Program-made: the position numbers and the translations under genes
In this document: positions 27,836 through 35,258 of the stretch, piece after piece
Position numbering within the stretch: position 1 is the stretch's first letter
Layout: each line of letters starts with the position of its first letter
NCBI GenBank assembly: GCA_049297615.1
Contig: JBAQUQ010000183.1
Coordinates: 1-57,218, forward strand
DNA from: JAEMQF01 sp049297615
Lineage (GTDB): Bacteria; Pseudomonadota; Gammaproteobacteria; Burkholderiales; Burkholderiaceae_C
Length of the DNA stretch: 57,218 nucleotides
Direction: 5' to 3'
The notes under the pieces: model-generated
The model's database searches: none
The model's input: only the letters and a program-made list of their open reading frames with translations
What the model was told of the DNA's origin: nothing

Positions 27836-28192
27836 TTACTCGAACTCGTCTCCCAAAGGTATGTCACCTTGCACGGCGGCCTTGAGTTTGGAGCTGGCGT
27901 GAAAGGTAACAACTTGTCTGGCGGCAATCGGGATGGCCTCGCCGGTGCGCGGGTTTCGGCCAGGCCGGGGCGCTTTTCTTCGAATTGTGAAATTCCCGAA
28001 ACCCGACAGCTTGACGTCTTTACCCGTGGCGAGGGTGGAATGGATGATGTCAAAGAAACCCTCGACCATGTCCTTGGACTCGCGTTTGTTCAGGCCGAGG
28101 CGCTCGAACAGCAACTCAGCCAAGTCGGCCTTGGTCAGCGTTGGCGTCTCGATCACGCCCAGGCCGCCTTCGGTGCGCCCGGATGTCGTCAT
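27836..28192 (-). CDS. ihfA: Integration host factor subunit alpha
   Basis: 118 residues, HU/IHF fold: TLTKADLAELLFERLGLNKRESKDMV, GKDVKLSGFGNFTIR, and the DNA-intercalating arm PRPGRNPRTGEAIPI. As a heterodimer with IHF-beta it bends DNA sharply at specific sites. Start at ATG 28192, which has GGGGGAG nine bases upstream; the ATG at 28201 directly abuts that site and so is less likely. A tail of about 17 residues before the conserved start exceeds E. coli IhfA (99 residues), as is usual in Burkholderiales. It follows pheT by 23 bp. Confidence 0.94.
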   Translation of the reverse strand: MTTSGRTEGGLGVIETPTLTKADLAELLFERLGLNKRESKDMVEGFFDIIHSTLATGKDVKLSGFGNFTIRRKAPRPGRNPRTGEAIPIAARQVVTFHASSKLKAAVQGDIPLGDEFE

Positions 28193-28215
28193 TCGTGTCA
28201 TCTCCCCCGTGCAGA

Positions 28216-30642
28216 TCAAGCCCGCAAGCGTGCCCCGTGGCGCTGTTTGAGCGCGGCAAGCACACTGGCCGCCACGGCGTCGATTCGATCTTCAGTCAGT
28301 GTCGCATCGTCGTCCAGCAATTCCAATCGCAAGGTCAGGCTTCGTTCTTCGGCGCCGATGCCGCCTTCCTTGTCGCCAGCTGCCGTGGCGGGCTTGTAGA
28401 TGTCCCACAGACGTACCGAGCGTACCAGGGGGGCGCCGGCGGAAACAATGGCCTGCACCAAATCATCGTGAGCCACCGCCTCGGCCGCGATCACACAGAG
28501 GTCGCGCCACACCGGCTGGTGGCGGGCCACGGGCGTCATGCTGGGTAGGGAAAGCTCCAAAAGCGTACCAGCGTCGAGTTCAAAAAGCAGGGGCACGCCT
28601 GGCAGTTCGTACGCCATGCGCCATTTCGGGTGTAGTTCGCCCACGTGGCCGAGTGGGCGCCCATCCAACTCGATGCCGGCATTTCGCCCCGGGTGCAAGG
28701 CAGGATGTTCCCCGGCCACGAACCGCACATGGCGGGGAGCGAACAGGGCTTCGATGTCGCCTTTGACGTCGAAAAAATCGGCAGCGCGCTCTTTGACTCC
28801 CCACTGAAGCTCGTCAGCGGCCCCGTACACCAAGCCACCCAGGCGCAGCGGCTGGCGCAAGCCGGCAACGTTTGCGTCGTCGTTCAGCGTGCCTGCGTCG
28901 CGAAAATAGGCACGTCCCAGCTCGAATACCCGCACGCGGTCGCATTTGCGCGCCAGGTTGTAGCGCAACACGCTGAGCAGGCTGCCCAGAAGGCTCGAGC
29001 GCATCACGGACAGCGGGCTGGCAATTGGATTGAGCACCCGAATCGGCTGGGCGTTGCCGGCCAATTCATGCTCCCAGCGCTCTTCGACGAAGCTGAAATT
29101 GATCGTCTCCTGGTAGCCCAAGGCGGCCATATCGCGGCGCAAGCGCGAGTTCGTGCGCCTCGTTTCGCTGGCCACCAGGGGGGCGAGCGTCGCCCGCGGC
29201 GGCACGCTGCCCAGCGTGTCGTAGCCGAGCACGCGGATCACTTCTTCGATCAGGTCTTCTTCGATCTTCAGGTCGAAGCGCCAACTCGGCGGCGAGACGC
29301 TCAGGCGGCCGGGCTCGCTCTTGAACAGCAGGCCCAGGCGACGCATGACGCCTTCGCACTGGGCTTGGCTGATCGGCATTCCGATGACTTTTGCCGCACG
29401 ATCGACTCGAAGCGTCACGGGCTCGGCTCTTGGCAGCAAGGTGGTTTGGTCGTCCACGGGTCCCGCCTTGCCCCCGCAAATGTCGATGATGAGCCTGGAA
29501 ATCCTCTCGATGTGGTCCACCGTCAAGGCCGGATCGACGCCGCGCTCGAAGCGGTGACCGGCTTCGGTGGTGAAGTTGAAACGCCGCGATCGGCCGGCCA
29601 CCGCTTGCGGCCACCAGAATGCAGCCTCGACGTAGACATTGCGCGTGGCGTTCGAAACAGCAGTTGCCTTGCCGCCCATGATTGCGGCGAGCGATTCGAC
29701 AGCGTCTTCGTCGGCGATCACGCCGACCTGGTCGTCCAGATCGATCGTGCTGCCATTGAGCAGTTCGAGCTTTTCGCCGACCCGGCCCCAGCGAACGCTC
29801 AAGCCCCCTTGGATCTTGTCGAGGTCGAAAATATGCGTCGGCCGGCCGTATTCGAACATCACATAGTTCGAGATGTCCACGAGTGCACTCACCGCGCGCT
29901 GACCACAGCGCGCCAGCCGATCCACCATCCAAGCCGGCGTGGCAGCCTGGGGATCGACATCGCGGATGATCCGACCGCTGAAACGGCCGCACAGATCGCT
30001 CGCTTCGATCCTCACCGGCAGCTTCTCGCGGTGCTGAGCCGGCACCGGTGGAAAGCTTGGTGTTTGCAGCGGCGCGCCGGTCAAGGCCGAGACTTCGCGT
30101 GCCACGCCGTAGACGCTCAAGGCATGCGCCAGGTTCGGCGTGAGCTTGAGCGTGAGGATGTTGTCGTCGAGCTGCAATTGCGAGCGCAGGTCCTGGCCCA
30201 CCGGAGCGTCTTCGGCCAGGATCAGCAGACCACCGTGGTCGTCGGACAGCTTGAGTTCGCGGGCAGAACACAACATGCCCTGGCTTTCCACGCCGCGAAG
30301 TTTGCCGAGTTTGATCTCGAAACGTGAACCGTCTTGTTCAGCCGGCAGCGAAGCGCCGACCATCGCGCACGGCACTTTGATGCCCGGTTGCACATTGGGT
30401 GCACCACAGACGATGTTCAGTACGGTTCCCGTTCCTGCGTCGACGCGGCACACGCTCAAGCGGTCGGCGTTCGGATGGCGCGCAACCTCCAGCACCTGGG
30501 CGACGACGACGCCGGTGAACGCGGGCGCAACCGGGCGCGAGTCTTCGACCTCCATGCCCGCCATGGTGAGCAATTCGGCCAGATCGGCGCTGCTCAGTGC
30601 GGGGTTGCAAAACTCGCGCAACCAGGATTCGGGGAACTGCAT
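28216..30642 (-). CDS. pheT: Phenylalanyl-tRNA synthetase beta subunit
   Basis: 808 residues, the editing and tRNA-recognising subunit. An N-terminal tRNA-binding OB domain (about 40-150: VVVAQVLEVARHPNADRLSVC) is followed by the B3/B4 editing domain, the B5 domain, a catalytic-like core and the C-terminal FDX-ACB anticodon-binding domain (SLPSMTPVARHQPVWRDL). Start at ATG 30642 (MQFPESWLREF), 17 bp after pheS; the 994-codon open frame extends antisense-like through pheS and is not used. Confidence 0.96.
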   Translation of the reverse strand: MQFPESWLREFCNPALSSADLAELLTMAGMEVEDSRPVAPAFTGVVVAQVLEVARHPNADRLSVCRVDAGTGTVLNIVCGAPNVQPGIKVPCAMVGASLPAEQDGSRFEIKLGKLRGVESQGMLCSARELKLSDDHGGLLILAEDAPVGQDLRSQLQLDDNILTLKLTPNLAHALSVYGVAREVSALTGAPLQTPSFPPVPAQHREKLPVRIEASDLCGRFSGRIIRDVDPQAATPAWMVDRLARCGQRAVSALVDISNYVMFEYGRPTHIFDLDKIQGGLSVRWGRVGEKLELLNGSTIDLDDQVGVIADEDAVESLAAIMGGKATAVSNATRNVYVEAAFWWPQAVAGRSRRFNFTTEAGHRFERGVDPALTVDHIERISRLIIDICGGKAGPVDDQTTLLPRAEPVTLRVDRAAKVIGMPISQAQCEGVMRRLGLLFKSEPGRLSVSPPSWRFDLKIEEDLIEEVIRVLGYDTLGSVPPRATLAPLVASETRRTNSRLRRDMAALGYQETINFSFVEERWEHELAGNAQPIRVLNPIASPLSVMRSSLLGSLLSVLRYNLARKCDRVRVFELGRAYFRDAGTLNDDANVAGLRQPLRLGGLVYGAADELQWGVKERAADFFDVKGDIEALFAPRHVRFVAGEHPALHPGRNAGIELDGRPLGHVGELHPKWRMAYELPGVPLLFELDAGTLLELSLPSMTPVARHQPVWRDLCVIAAEAVAHDDLVQAIVSAGAPLVRSVRLWDIYKPATAAGDKEGGIGAEERSLTLRLELLDDDATLTEDRIDAVAASVLAALKQRHGARLRA

Positions 30643-30659
30643 CGCGTCTGCCTCGTGCG

Positions 30660-31712
30660 TCAGCGAAATTGCGACAGGAATCGCAAGTCGCCGTCGAAAA
30701 ACAAGCGCAAGTCGCTGATGCCGTAGCGCAGCATTGCCAGGCGGTCGATGCCCGAGCCGAAGGCGAATCCCATGTAACGCTCGGGATCCAGGCCCATATT
30801 GCGGATCACCTGCGGATGCACCTGGCCCGACCCCGACACCTCGAGCCACTTGCCACGCAGGGGCCCGGACTCGAACATCACGTCGATCTCGGCGCTCGGT
30901 TCGGTGAACGGGAAATAGCTCGGGCGAAACCGCAGCTTCAGTTTCGTCGTCTCGAAGAAGGCCTGAATAAATCCCAGGTAGAGCGCCTTCAGGTCGCGAA
31001 AGCTCACGCAACGGCCGACCCACAGTCCTTCGACCTGGTGGAACATCGGCGAATGCGTTGCGTCGCTGTCGACGCGGTAGGTCCGCCCCGGCGCGATCAC
31101 TCGAATGTCGGGCATGTCGGCCGCGCCTTCGAAGCGGCGCGCATGCGCGCGGGCGTAGCGAATCTGCATCGGCGAGGTGTGGGGCCGCAAGTTGAGCCAA
31201 CGCCCGTCGGCGTCTTTCATGTCGACGTAAAAGGTGTCCTGCATCGAACGCGCAGGGTGGTTCTCGGGGTTGTTCAGTGCCGTGAAGCTGTACCAGTCGG
31301 TCTCGATTTCGGGGCCGTCGGCGACATCAAAGCCCATCGATCCGAAGATCGCTTCGATGCGTTCGAGTGCGAGCGAGATCGGGTGCACGCCACCGCCGCC
31401 GCGTTTGCGCCCGGGAAGGGTGACATCGAGGGCTTCGGCGCGCAGCTGAGCGTCGAGCCGGGCATTGCCCAGCGCCTCGCGGCGCGCCAGCAAGGCAGCC
31501 TCGATGCGCTCCTTGGCGCCGTTGATCTGCGCGCCACGAATTCTCTTTTGTTCCGGCGTCAGTCCGGCGAGCGCCTTGAGCAACTGCGTGACGAGTCCGG
31601 CTTTGCCGAGAAACCCCGCCTTGGCGTCCTCGAGTTCGGCACTCGCCTGCGCTCGCGCAAATTCATCTCGCGCCTGCCGCACCAAAGCTTCGAGGTCGTC
31701 CGTGGGTTCCAA
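30660..31712 (-). CDS. pheS: Phenylalanyl-tRNA synthetase alpha subunit
   Basis: 350 residues. An N-terminal coiled-coil tRNA-binding region (1-90) precedes the class II catalytic core with motif 2 (FHQVEGLWVG) and motif 3 (GFAFGSGIDRLAMLRYG). It forms the alpha2-beta2 synthetase with PheT. The start codon appears to be TTG at 31712, with GGACGAG just upstream; no ATG or GTG in frame gives a family-length protein. It lies 18 bp downstream of a terminator-like hairpin, so expression probably depends on read-through or attenuation. Confidence 0.95.
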   Translation of the reverse strand: MEPTDDLEALVRQARDEFARAQASAELEDAKAGFLGKAGLVTQLLKALAGLTPEQKRIRGAQINGAKERIEAALLARREALGNARLDAQLRAEALDVTLPGRKRGGGGVHPISLALERIEAIFGSMGFDVADGPEIETDWYSFTALNNPENHPARSMQDTFYVDMKDADGRWLNLRPHTSPMQIRYARAHARRFEGAADMPDIRVIAPGRTYRVDSDATHSPMFHQVEGLWVGRCVSFRDLKALYLGFIQAFFETTKLKLRFRPSYFPFTEPSAEIDVMFESGPLRGKWLEVSGSGQVHPQVIRNMGLDPERYMGFAFGSGIDRLAMLRYGISDLRLFFDGDLRFLSQFR

Positions 31713-31730
31713 AATCTCGTCCGGAGTCAG

Positions 31731-31793
31731 AAAAAAGGCCGAACACGAGGCCGGCCTGAAGTCTCAACAGGCCCACGCGCTGCTGCGCGGACC
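31731..31793 (-). terminator. Tandem hairpins ending in a terminator, upstream of pheS (probable attenuator)
   Basis: Minus strand, between rplT and pheS. The first hairpin spans 31793-31770 (about 9 bp, GGTCCGCGC against GCGCGTGGGCC). The second, AGGCCG...CGGCCT (31757-31736), is followed at once by TTTTTT, a canonical factor-independent terminator. Only 18 nt remain to the pheS start. In E. coli this position holds the pheM leader and attenuator; no Phe-rich leader peptide is visible here. Confidence 0.7.
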
Positions 31794-31805
31794 GTGCAAA
31801 GGCAG

Positions 31806-32162
31806 TCAAGCCAGGTGAGCCTTGGCTTTCTCGACGATGCTGCCGAAAGCAGCCGGATCATGAACCGCCATGTCGGCAAGAACCTTGCGGTCGATGTCGA
31901 TCGAGGCTTTTTTCAAGCCTGCCATCAACTTGCTGTACGTGACACCCAAGCCACGGCTGGCGGCATTGATGCGTGCGATCCACAAATTGCGGAACACGCG
32001 TTTCTTGGTGCGGCGGTCGCGGTAGGCATATTGCCCAGCGCGCATGACCGCTTCTTTGGCGATGCGAAAAACATTCTTGCGCCGGCCGCGGAACCCTTTG
32101 GCGAGCGCGAGAATCTTCTTGTGACGAGCATGGGCTGTGACACCACGTTTGACGCGGGACAT
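31806..32162 (-). CDS. rplT: Large ribosomal subunit protein bL20
   Basis: 118 residues, exactly the family length: MSRVKRGVTAHARHKKIL at the start and the RNA-binding region GFRGRRKNVFRIAKEAVMRAG. It is essential for early 50S assembly. Third gene of infC-rpmI-rplT, the universal order. In other bacteria L20 represses its own operon by binding mRNA; whether that happens here cannot be seen. Confidence 0.98.
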   Translation of the reverse strand: MSRVKRGVTAHARHKKILALAKGFRGRRKNVFRIAKEAVMRAGQYAYRDRRTKKRVFRNLWIARINAASRGLGVTYSKLMAGLKKASIDIDRKVLADMAVHDPAAFGSIVEKAKAHLA

Positions 32163-32187
32163 GGCTTCTCCTTGGGTTCCGGGGGGT

Positions 32188-32391
32188 TCAGAGACCAGCG
32201 AATGGCAGCATTTGCGCCATCTGGCCCATATTCGTCTCGTTCACGTTCAGGGTGCCGCGCAAATGGCGCTTGTTCTTCGTGGACTTCTTGGTGAGGATGT
32301 GGCGCTTGAACGCCTGACCGCGTTTCACGGTGCCTCCCGGGCGAACGCGGAACCGTTTGGCCGCGCTCTTCTTGGTCTTCATCTTGGGCAT
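32188..32391 (-). CDS. rpmI: Large ribosomal subunit protein bL35
   Basis: 67 residues from ATG 32391 (MPKMKTKKSAAKRFRV), the invariant family N-terminus; an ATG one codon earlier would add a Met. Basic throughout. It lies 25 bp before rplT. Confidence 0.97.
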   Translation of the reverse strand: MPKMKTKKSAAKRFRVRPGGTVKRGQAFKRHILTKKSTKNKRHLRGTLNVNETNMGQMAQMLPFAGL

Positions 32392-32469
32392 CATTACTCC
32401 TTCTATATTGCTCCAGCAGGCGCCGGCAAACTCTTGCCGTCTTCAGGCCTGCAGTCGCTTATGACGAAA

Positions 32470-32490
32470 CCTCGGCGACCCGTTCCGAGG
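32470..32490 (-). terminator. Weak hairpin between infC and rpmI
   Basis: Minus strand CCTCGG (32490-32485) pairs with CCGAGG (32475-32470) over a 9-nt loop, followed by TTTCGT. Stem and T-run are short. It may be a partial terminator or an RNA-processing or regulatory structure inside the infC-rpmI-rplT transcript. Confidence 0.3.
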
Positions 32491-32516
32491 CTTCGGGACC
32501 GTGCTTGCTCATCCGC

Positions 32517-33071
32517 CTACTGCTTGCGCTTGGGTGCCAGCACCATGATCATCTGCCGCCCCTCCAGCTTGGGCATATGTTCCACCACTGACACATCGGC
32601 CAACTCATCGCGAATACGTTCCAACAATCGCATGCCGATGTCCTGGTGGGCGATTTCGCGACCCCGGTAGCGCAGCGTCACCTTGCCCTTGTCGCCGTCC
32701 TCTTCGATGAATCGGCGCAAGTTGCGCATCTTGATCAGATAGTCGCCCTCGTCGGTACCGGGTCGAAACTTCACTTCCTTGACCTCGACGATTTTCTGTT
32801 TCGACTTGGCCTCTGCGGCCTTCTTTTGCTCCTGGTACTTGAACTTGCCGTAGTCCATCAGGCGGCACACCGGAGGGTCTGCCAGGGCGACAATCTCGAC
32901 CAAGTCGACGTCTTTTTCACCCGCCAGGCGCAGCGCTTCGGTGATGGCCACGATTCCAAGGGATTCGTTGTCAGGCCCGTTCAGGCGGACTTCCGGCGCC
33001 AGAATCTCGCGGTTCAGGCGGTGTTTGCGCTCTGCGTTCGGAGTACGGCGGTCAGCAAAAGATGTAGCGAT
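32517..33071 (-). CDS. infC: Translation initiation factor IF-3 (non-standard ATC start)
   Basis: 184 residues if read from ATC at 33071. The conserved N-terminal domain (HRLNREILAPEVRLNGPDNESLG) lies upstream of any ATG or GTG, so a start at the GTG at 32951 would lose 40 needed residues. In frame, TGA occurs five codons before the ATC, and GAAAGGG sits 7 nt upstream of it, so ATC is the only well-placed start. infC in other bacteria also uses AUU, AUC or AUA, which lets IF-3 repress its own initiation. The C-terminal domain (YGKFKYQEQKKAAEAK, RQMIMVLAPK) is complete. Confidence 0.95.
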   Translation of the reverse strand: MATSFADRRTPNAERKHRLNREILAPEVRLNGPDNESLGIVAITEALRLAGEKDVDLVEIVALADPPVCRLMDYGKFKYQEQKKAAEAKSKQKIVEVKEVKFRPGTDEGDYLIKMRNLRRFIEEDGDKGKVTLRYRGREIAHQDIGMRLLERIRDELADVSVVEHMPKLEGRQMIMVLAPKRKQ

Positions 33072-33142
33072 GTTCAGACCCTTTCAGCGGACCCCCAGGC
33101 AGGTGGAATCCGATAAAAAACACAACGCGCCCGGATACTTGG

Positions 33143-35062
33143 TCAAGTCCGCTGGAGGATGCCGCTGGCGAGCATCGACGTGAAGTCGGCCAGAGGCAAA
33201 ACCCCGAGGTCTTTATTGCCCCGGGCGCGCACGGCAACTGTCCCATCTGCCTTCTCCTTGTCGCCCACGACAAGGATGAATGGAACCTTTTGCAATGAAT
33301 GCTGGCGGATTTTATAGGCAATTTTCTCGTTCCGTAAGTCGGCCTCGGCCCTAAGTCCTTGTTTTCGCAGCGCCTTGGCCACGTTCGAGGCGTAGTCAGC
33401 CTGGGCTTGAGTGATCGTGAGCACGCTTGCCTGCACGGGTGCCAGCCAGGCTGGCAAGGCGCCAGCGTACTGTTCCAGCAGAATGCCAATGAAACGTTCG
33501 AAGCTTCCGATGATGGCCCGGTGCAGCATCACGGGGTTGGCTCGGCCACTGGTCTCGGTCACATATTCGCCCCCGAGCCGCTCGGCCGTATTGAAGTCGA
33601 CCTGCATGGTTCCACACTGCCATTGGCGGCCGATGGCGTCTTTGAGCGTGTATTCGATCTTCGGGCCGTAGAAGGCACCGTCGCCGGGCGACACGCTGAA
33701 CTCGCAGCCGGACCGGCGCAGCGCCTCCATCACTGCGTCTTCGGCCTTGTCCCATTGCGCATCGGTGCCGACTCGGCTCGCCGGCCGGGTAGCAACCTTG
33801 TAGATGATGTCAACGAAGCCGAAATCGGAGTAGACCTTTTGCAGCAAGGCCGTGTAGGCCACGCATTCGTCGAGGATCTGGTCCTCAGTGCAGAAGATGT
33901 GCCCATCGTCCTGGGTGAAGCCCCGCACCCGCATGATCCCATGCAGTGCGCCGCTGGGTTCATTGCGATGGCATTGGCCGAACTCTCCGTAGCGCAGCGG
34001 CAAGTCGCGATAGCTGCGCAGCTGCGACTTGAAGATCAGCACATGCCCCGGGCAATTCATCGGCTTGAGCGCGTACTCGCGCTTTTCCGACTCGGTGGTG
34101 AACATGTTGTCGCGGTAGTTGTCCCAATGGCCGGTCTTCTCCCAAAGGCCTTTGTCGAGGATTTGAGGGCCCTTCACTTCCTGATAGCCATTCTCCAGGT
34201 ACACCTGGCGCATGTACTGCTCGACCCCTTGCCAGATCGTCCAGCCCTTGGGGTGCCAAAACACCAGACCCGGCGCGTGCTCGTCGACATGGAACAAATC
34301 GAGCTCGCGTCCCAGGCGCCGGTGGTCGCGCTTCTCGGCTTCCTCGATCATCGTCAGGTGCTGGGCGAGTGCCTCCTTGCTTGCCCACGCCGTGCCGTAA
34401 ATGCGTTGCAGCATCTCGTTGCGGTGGTCACCGCGCCAATAGGCGCCCGCCAACTTCATCAGCTTGAAGTGCTTCAGGCGCCCGGTACTGGGCACATGCG
34501 GGCCGCGGCACAGGTCTTCGAATCTGCCTTCGCGATAAAGCGTGACGTCTTCGTCGGCTGGAATGGAGGCAATGATTTCCGCCTTGTACAACTCGCCCAG
34601 GCTCTTGAAATAGGCCACCGCAGCATCCCGCGGCATGACGCGGCGCTCGACCTTTTCGTCTTTGCGTGCAAGCTCGACCATCTTGGTCTCGATAGCGCTC
34701 AAGTCTTCCGGTGTGAACGGCCGTTTGTAGGAAAAATCGTAAAAGAAGCCGTTTTCGATGACGGGACCTATCGTCACCTGGGCGTCGGGAAACAGTTCCT
34801 TGACGGCGTAGGCGAGCAAATGCGCCGTCGAGTGGCGGATCAACTCCAGGCCGTCGGCGTCCTTTTCGGTGACGATGGCCAGCGCCGCATCGGCTTCGAT
34901 GCGGTGGCTGGTGTCGACCATTCGTGTGCCCTCGCCCGTTCCGACACGCCCAGCCAGCGCCGCTTTGGCCAGACCCGGCCCGATGGCCGCAGCCACTTCG
35001 GCCACTGTCGGGGCCTGTTCGAAATCCCGGTGCGAACCGTCGGGAAGGGCAATCCTGATCAT
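33143..35062 (-). CDS. thrS: Threonyl-tRNA synthetase
   Basis: 639 residues in four parts: TGS domain (MIRIALPDGSHRDFEQAPTV on), editing domain with HSTAHLLAYA, class II catalytic core with zinc-binding residues in MNCPGHVLIF and in the LHRAIIGSFERFIG region, and a C-terminal anticodon-binding domain. First gene of thrS-infC-rpmI-rplT-pheST-ihfA. Start at ATG 35062. A strong terminator lies only 18 bp upstream (35081-35107), preceded by a short ORF and a -10 box, so transcription is probably controlled by attenuation. Confidence 0.96.
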   Translation of the reverse strand: MIRIALPDGSHRDFEQAPTVAEVAAAIGPGLAKAALAGRVGTGEGTRMVDTSHRIEADAALAIVTEKDADGLELIRHSTAHLLAYAVKELFPDAQVTIGPVIENGFFYDFSYKRPFTPEDLSAIETKMVELARKDEKVERRVMPRDAAVAYFKSLGELYKAEIIASIPADEDVTLYREGRFEDLCRGPHVPSTGRLKHFKLMKLAGAYWRGDHRNEMLQRIYGTAWASKEALAQHLTMIEEAEKRDHRRLGRELDLFHVDEHAPGLVFWHPKGWTIWQGVEQYMRQVYLENGYQEVKGPQILDKGLWEKTGHWDNYRDNMFTTESEKREYALKPMNCPGHVLIFKSQLRSYRDLPLRYGEFGQCHRNEPSGALHGIMRVRGFTQDDGHIFCTEDQILDECVAYTALLQKVYSDFGFVDIIYKVATRPASRVGTDAQWDKAEDAVMEALRRSGCEFSVSPGDGAFYGPKIEYTLKDAIGRQWQCGTMQVDFNTAERLGGEYVTETSGRANPVMLHRAIIGSFERFIGILLEQYAGALPAWLAPVQASVLTITQAQADYASNVAKALRKQGLRAEADLRNEKIAYKIRQHSLQKVPFILVVGDKEKADGTVAVRARGNKDLGVLPLADFTSMLASGILQRT

Positions 35063-35080
35063 GGCGACTCCACAGAATGC

Positions 35081-35107
35081 AAAAAGGCGCGGAACATGCC
35101 GCGCCTT
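35081..35107 (-). terminator. Strong factor-independent terminator in the thrS leader
   Basis: Minus strand AAGGCGCGG (35107-35099), loop CATGTT, CCGCGCCTT (35092-35084), then a run of T to 35081. A 9-bp GC-rich stem plus T-run is a textbook terminator, yet it sits 18 bp before the thrS ATG. A GC-alternating segment just upstream (around 35143-35153) could pair with the 5' arm as an alternative structure. Confidence 0.8.
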
Positions 35108-35160
35108 GCTGGGGACCTGAGAAGAACAATGTAGGTGAGGACCGTGCGCGCGCGAACGCT

Positions 35161-35199
35161 CTAGGCCTTCGTCACGAAGGCGCAAGTTCGCGGTGTCAT
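35161..35199 (-). CDS. Putative thrS leader peptide (12 aa, three Thr codons)
   Basis: Minus-strand ATG at 35199 opens MTPRTCAFVTKA, ending TAG at 35161-35163, with GAGAAAGG about ten bases upstream. Thr codons ACA, ACT and ACG make up a quarter of it. In-frame ATGs at 35208 and 35232 would lengthen it to 15 or 23 codons. It lies between a TACAAT box (35242-35247) and the thrS leader terminator. A ribosome slowed at its Thr codons could favour read-through. The position and codons are seen; the role is inference. Confidence 0.5.
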   Translation of the reverse strand: MTPRTCAFVTKA

Positions 35200-35241
35200 A
35201 ACCCGCATGCCTTTCTCGCTCTTGTTCGTCATGGAGACGCG

Positions 35242-35247
35242 ATTGTA
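35242..35247 (-). promoter_or_regulatory. Candidate -10 box for the thrS leader
   Basis: TACAAT on the minus strand, with no convincing -35 hexamer 16-18 bp upstream (CTGCCC or similar). Start of transcription would fall near 35235, placing the leader ORF and the terminator in the 5' untranslated region of thrS. The box overlaps the gap just after the HupE-like gene. Confidence 0.4.
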
Positions 35248-35258
35248 GTGTGCCCGAT

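Noticed and set aside
28645..30327. 560-codon plus-strand frame opposite pheT
   Set aside because: Shadow of pheT; low-complexity composition without motifs.
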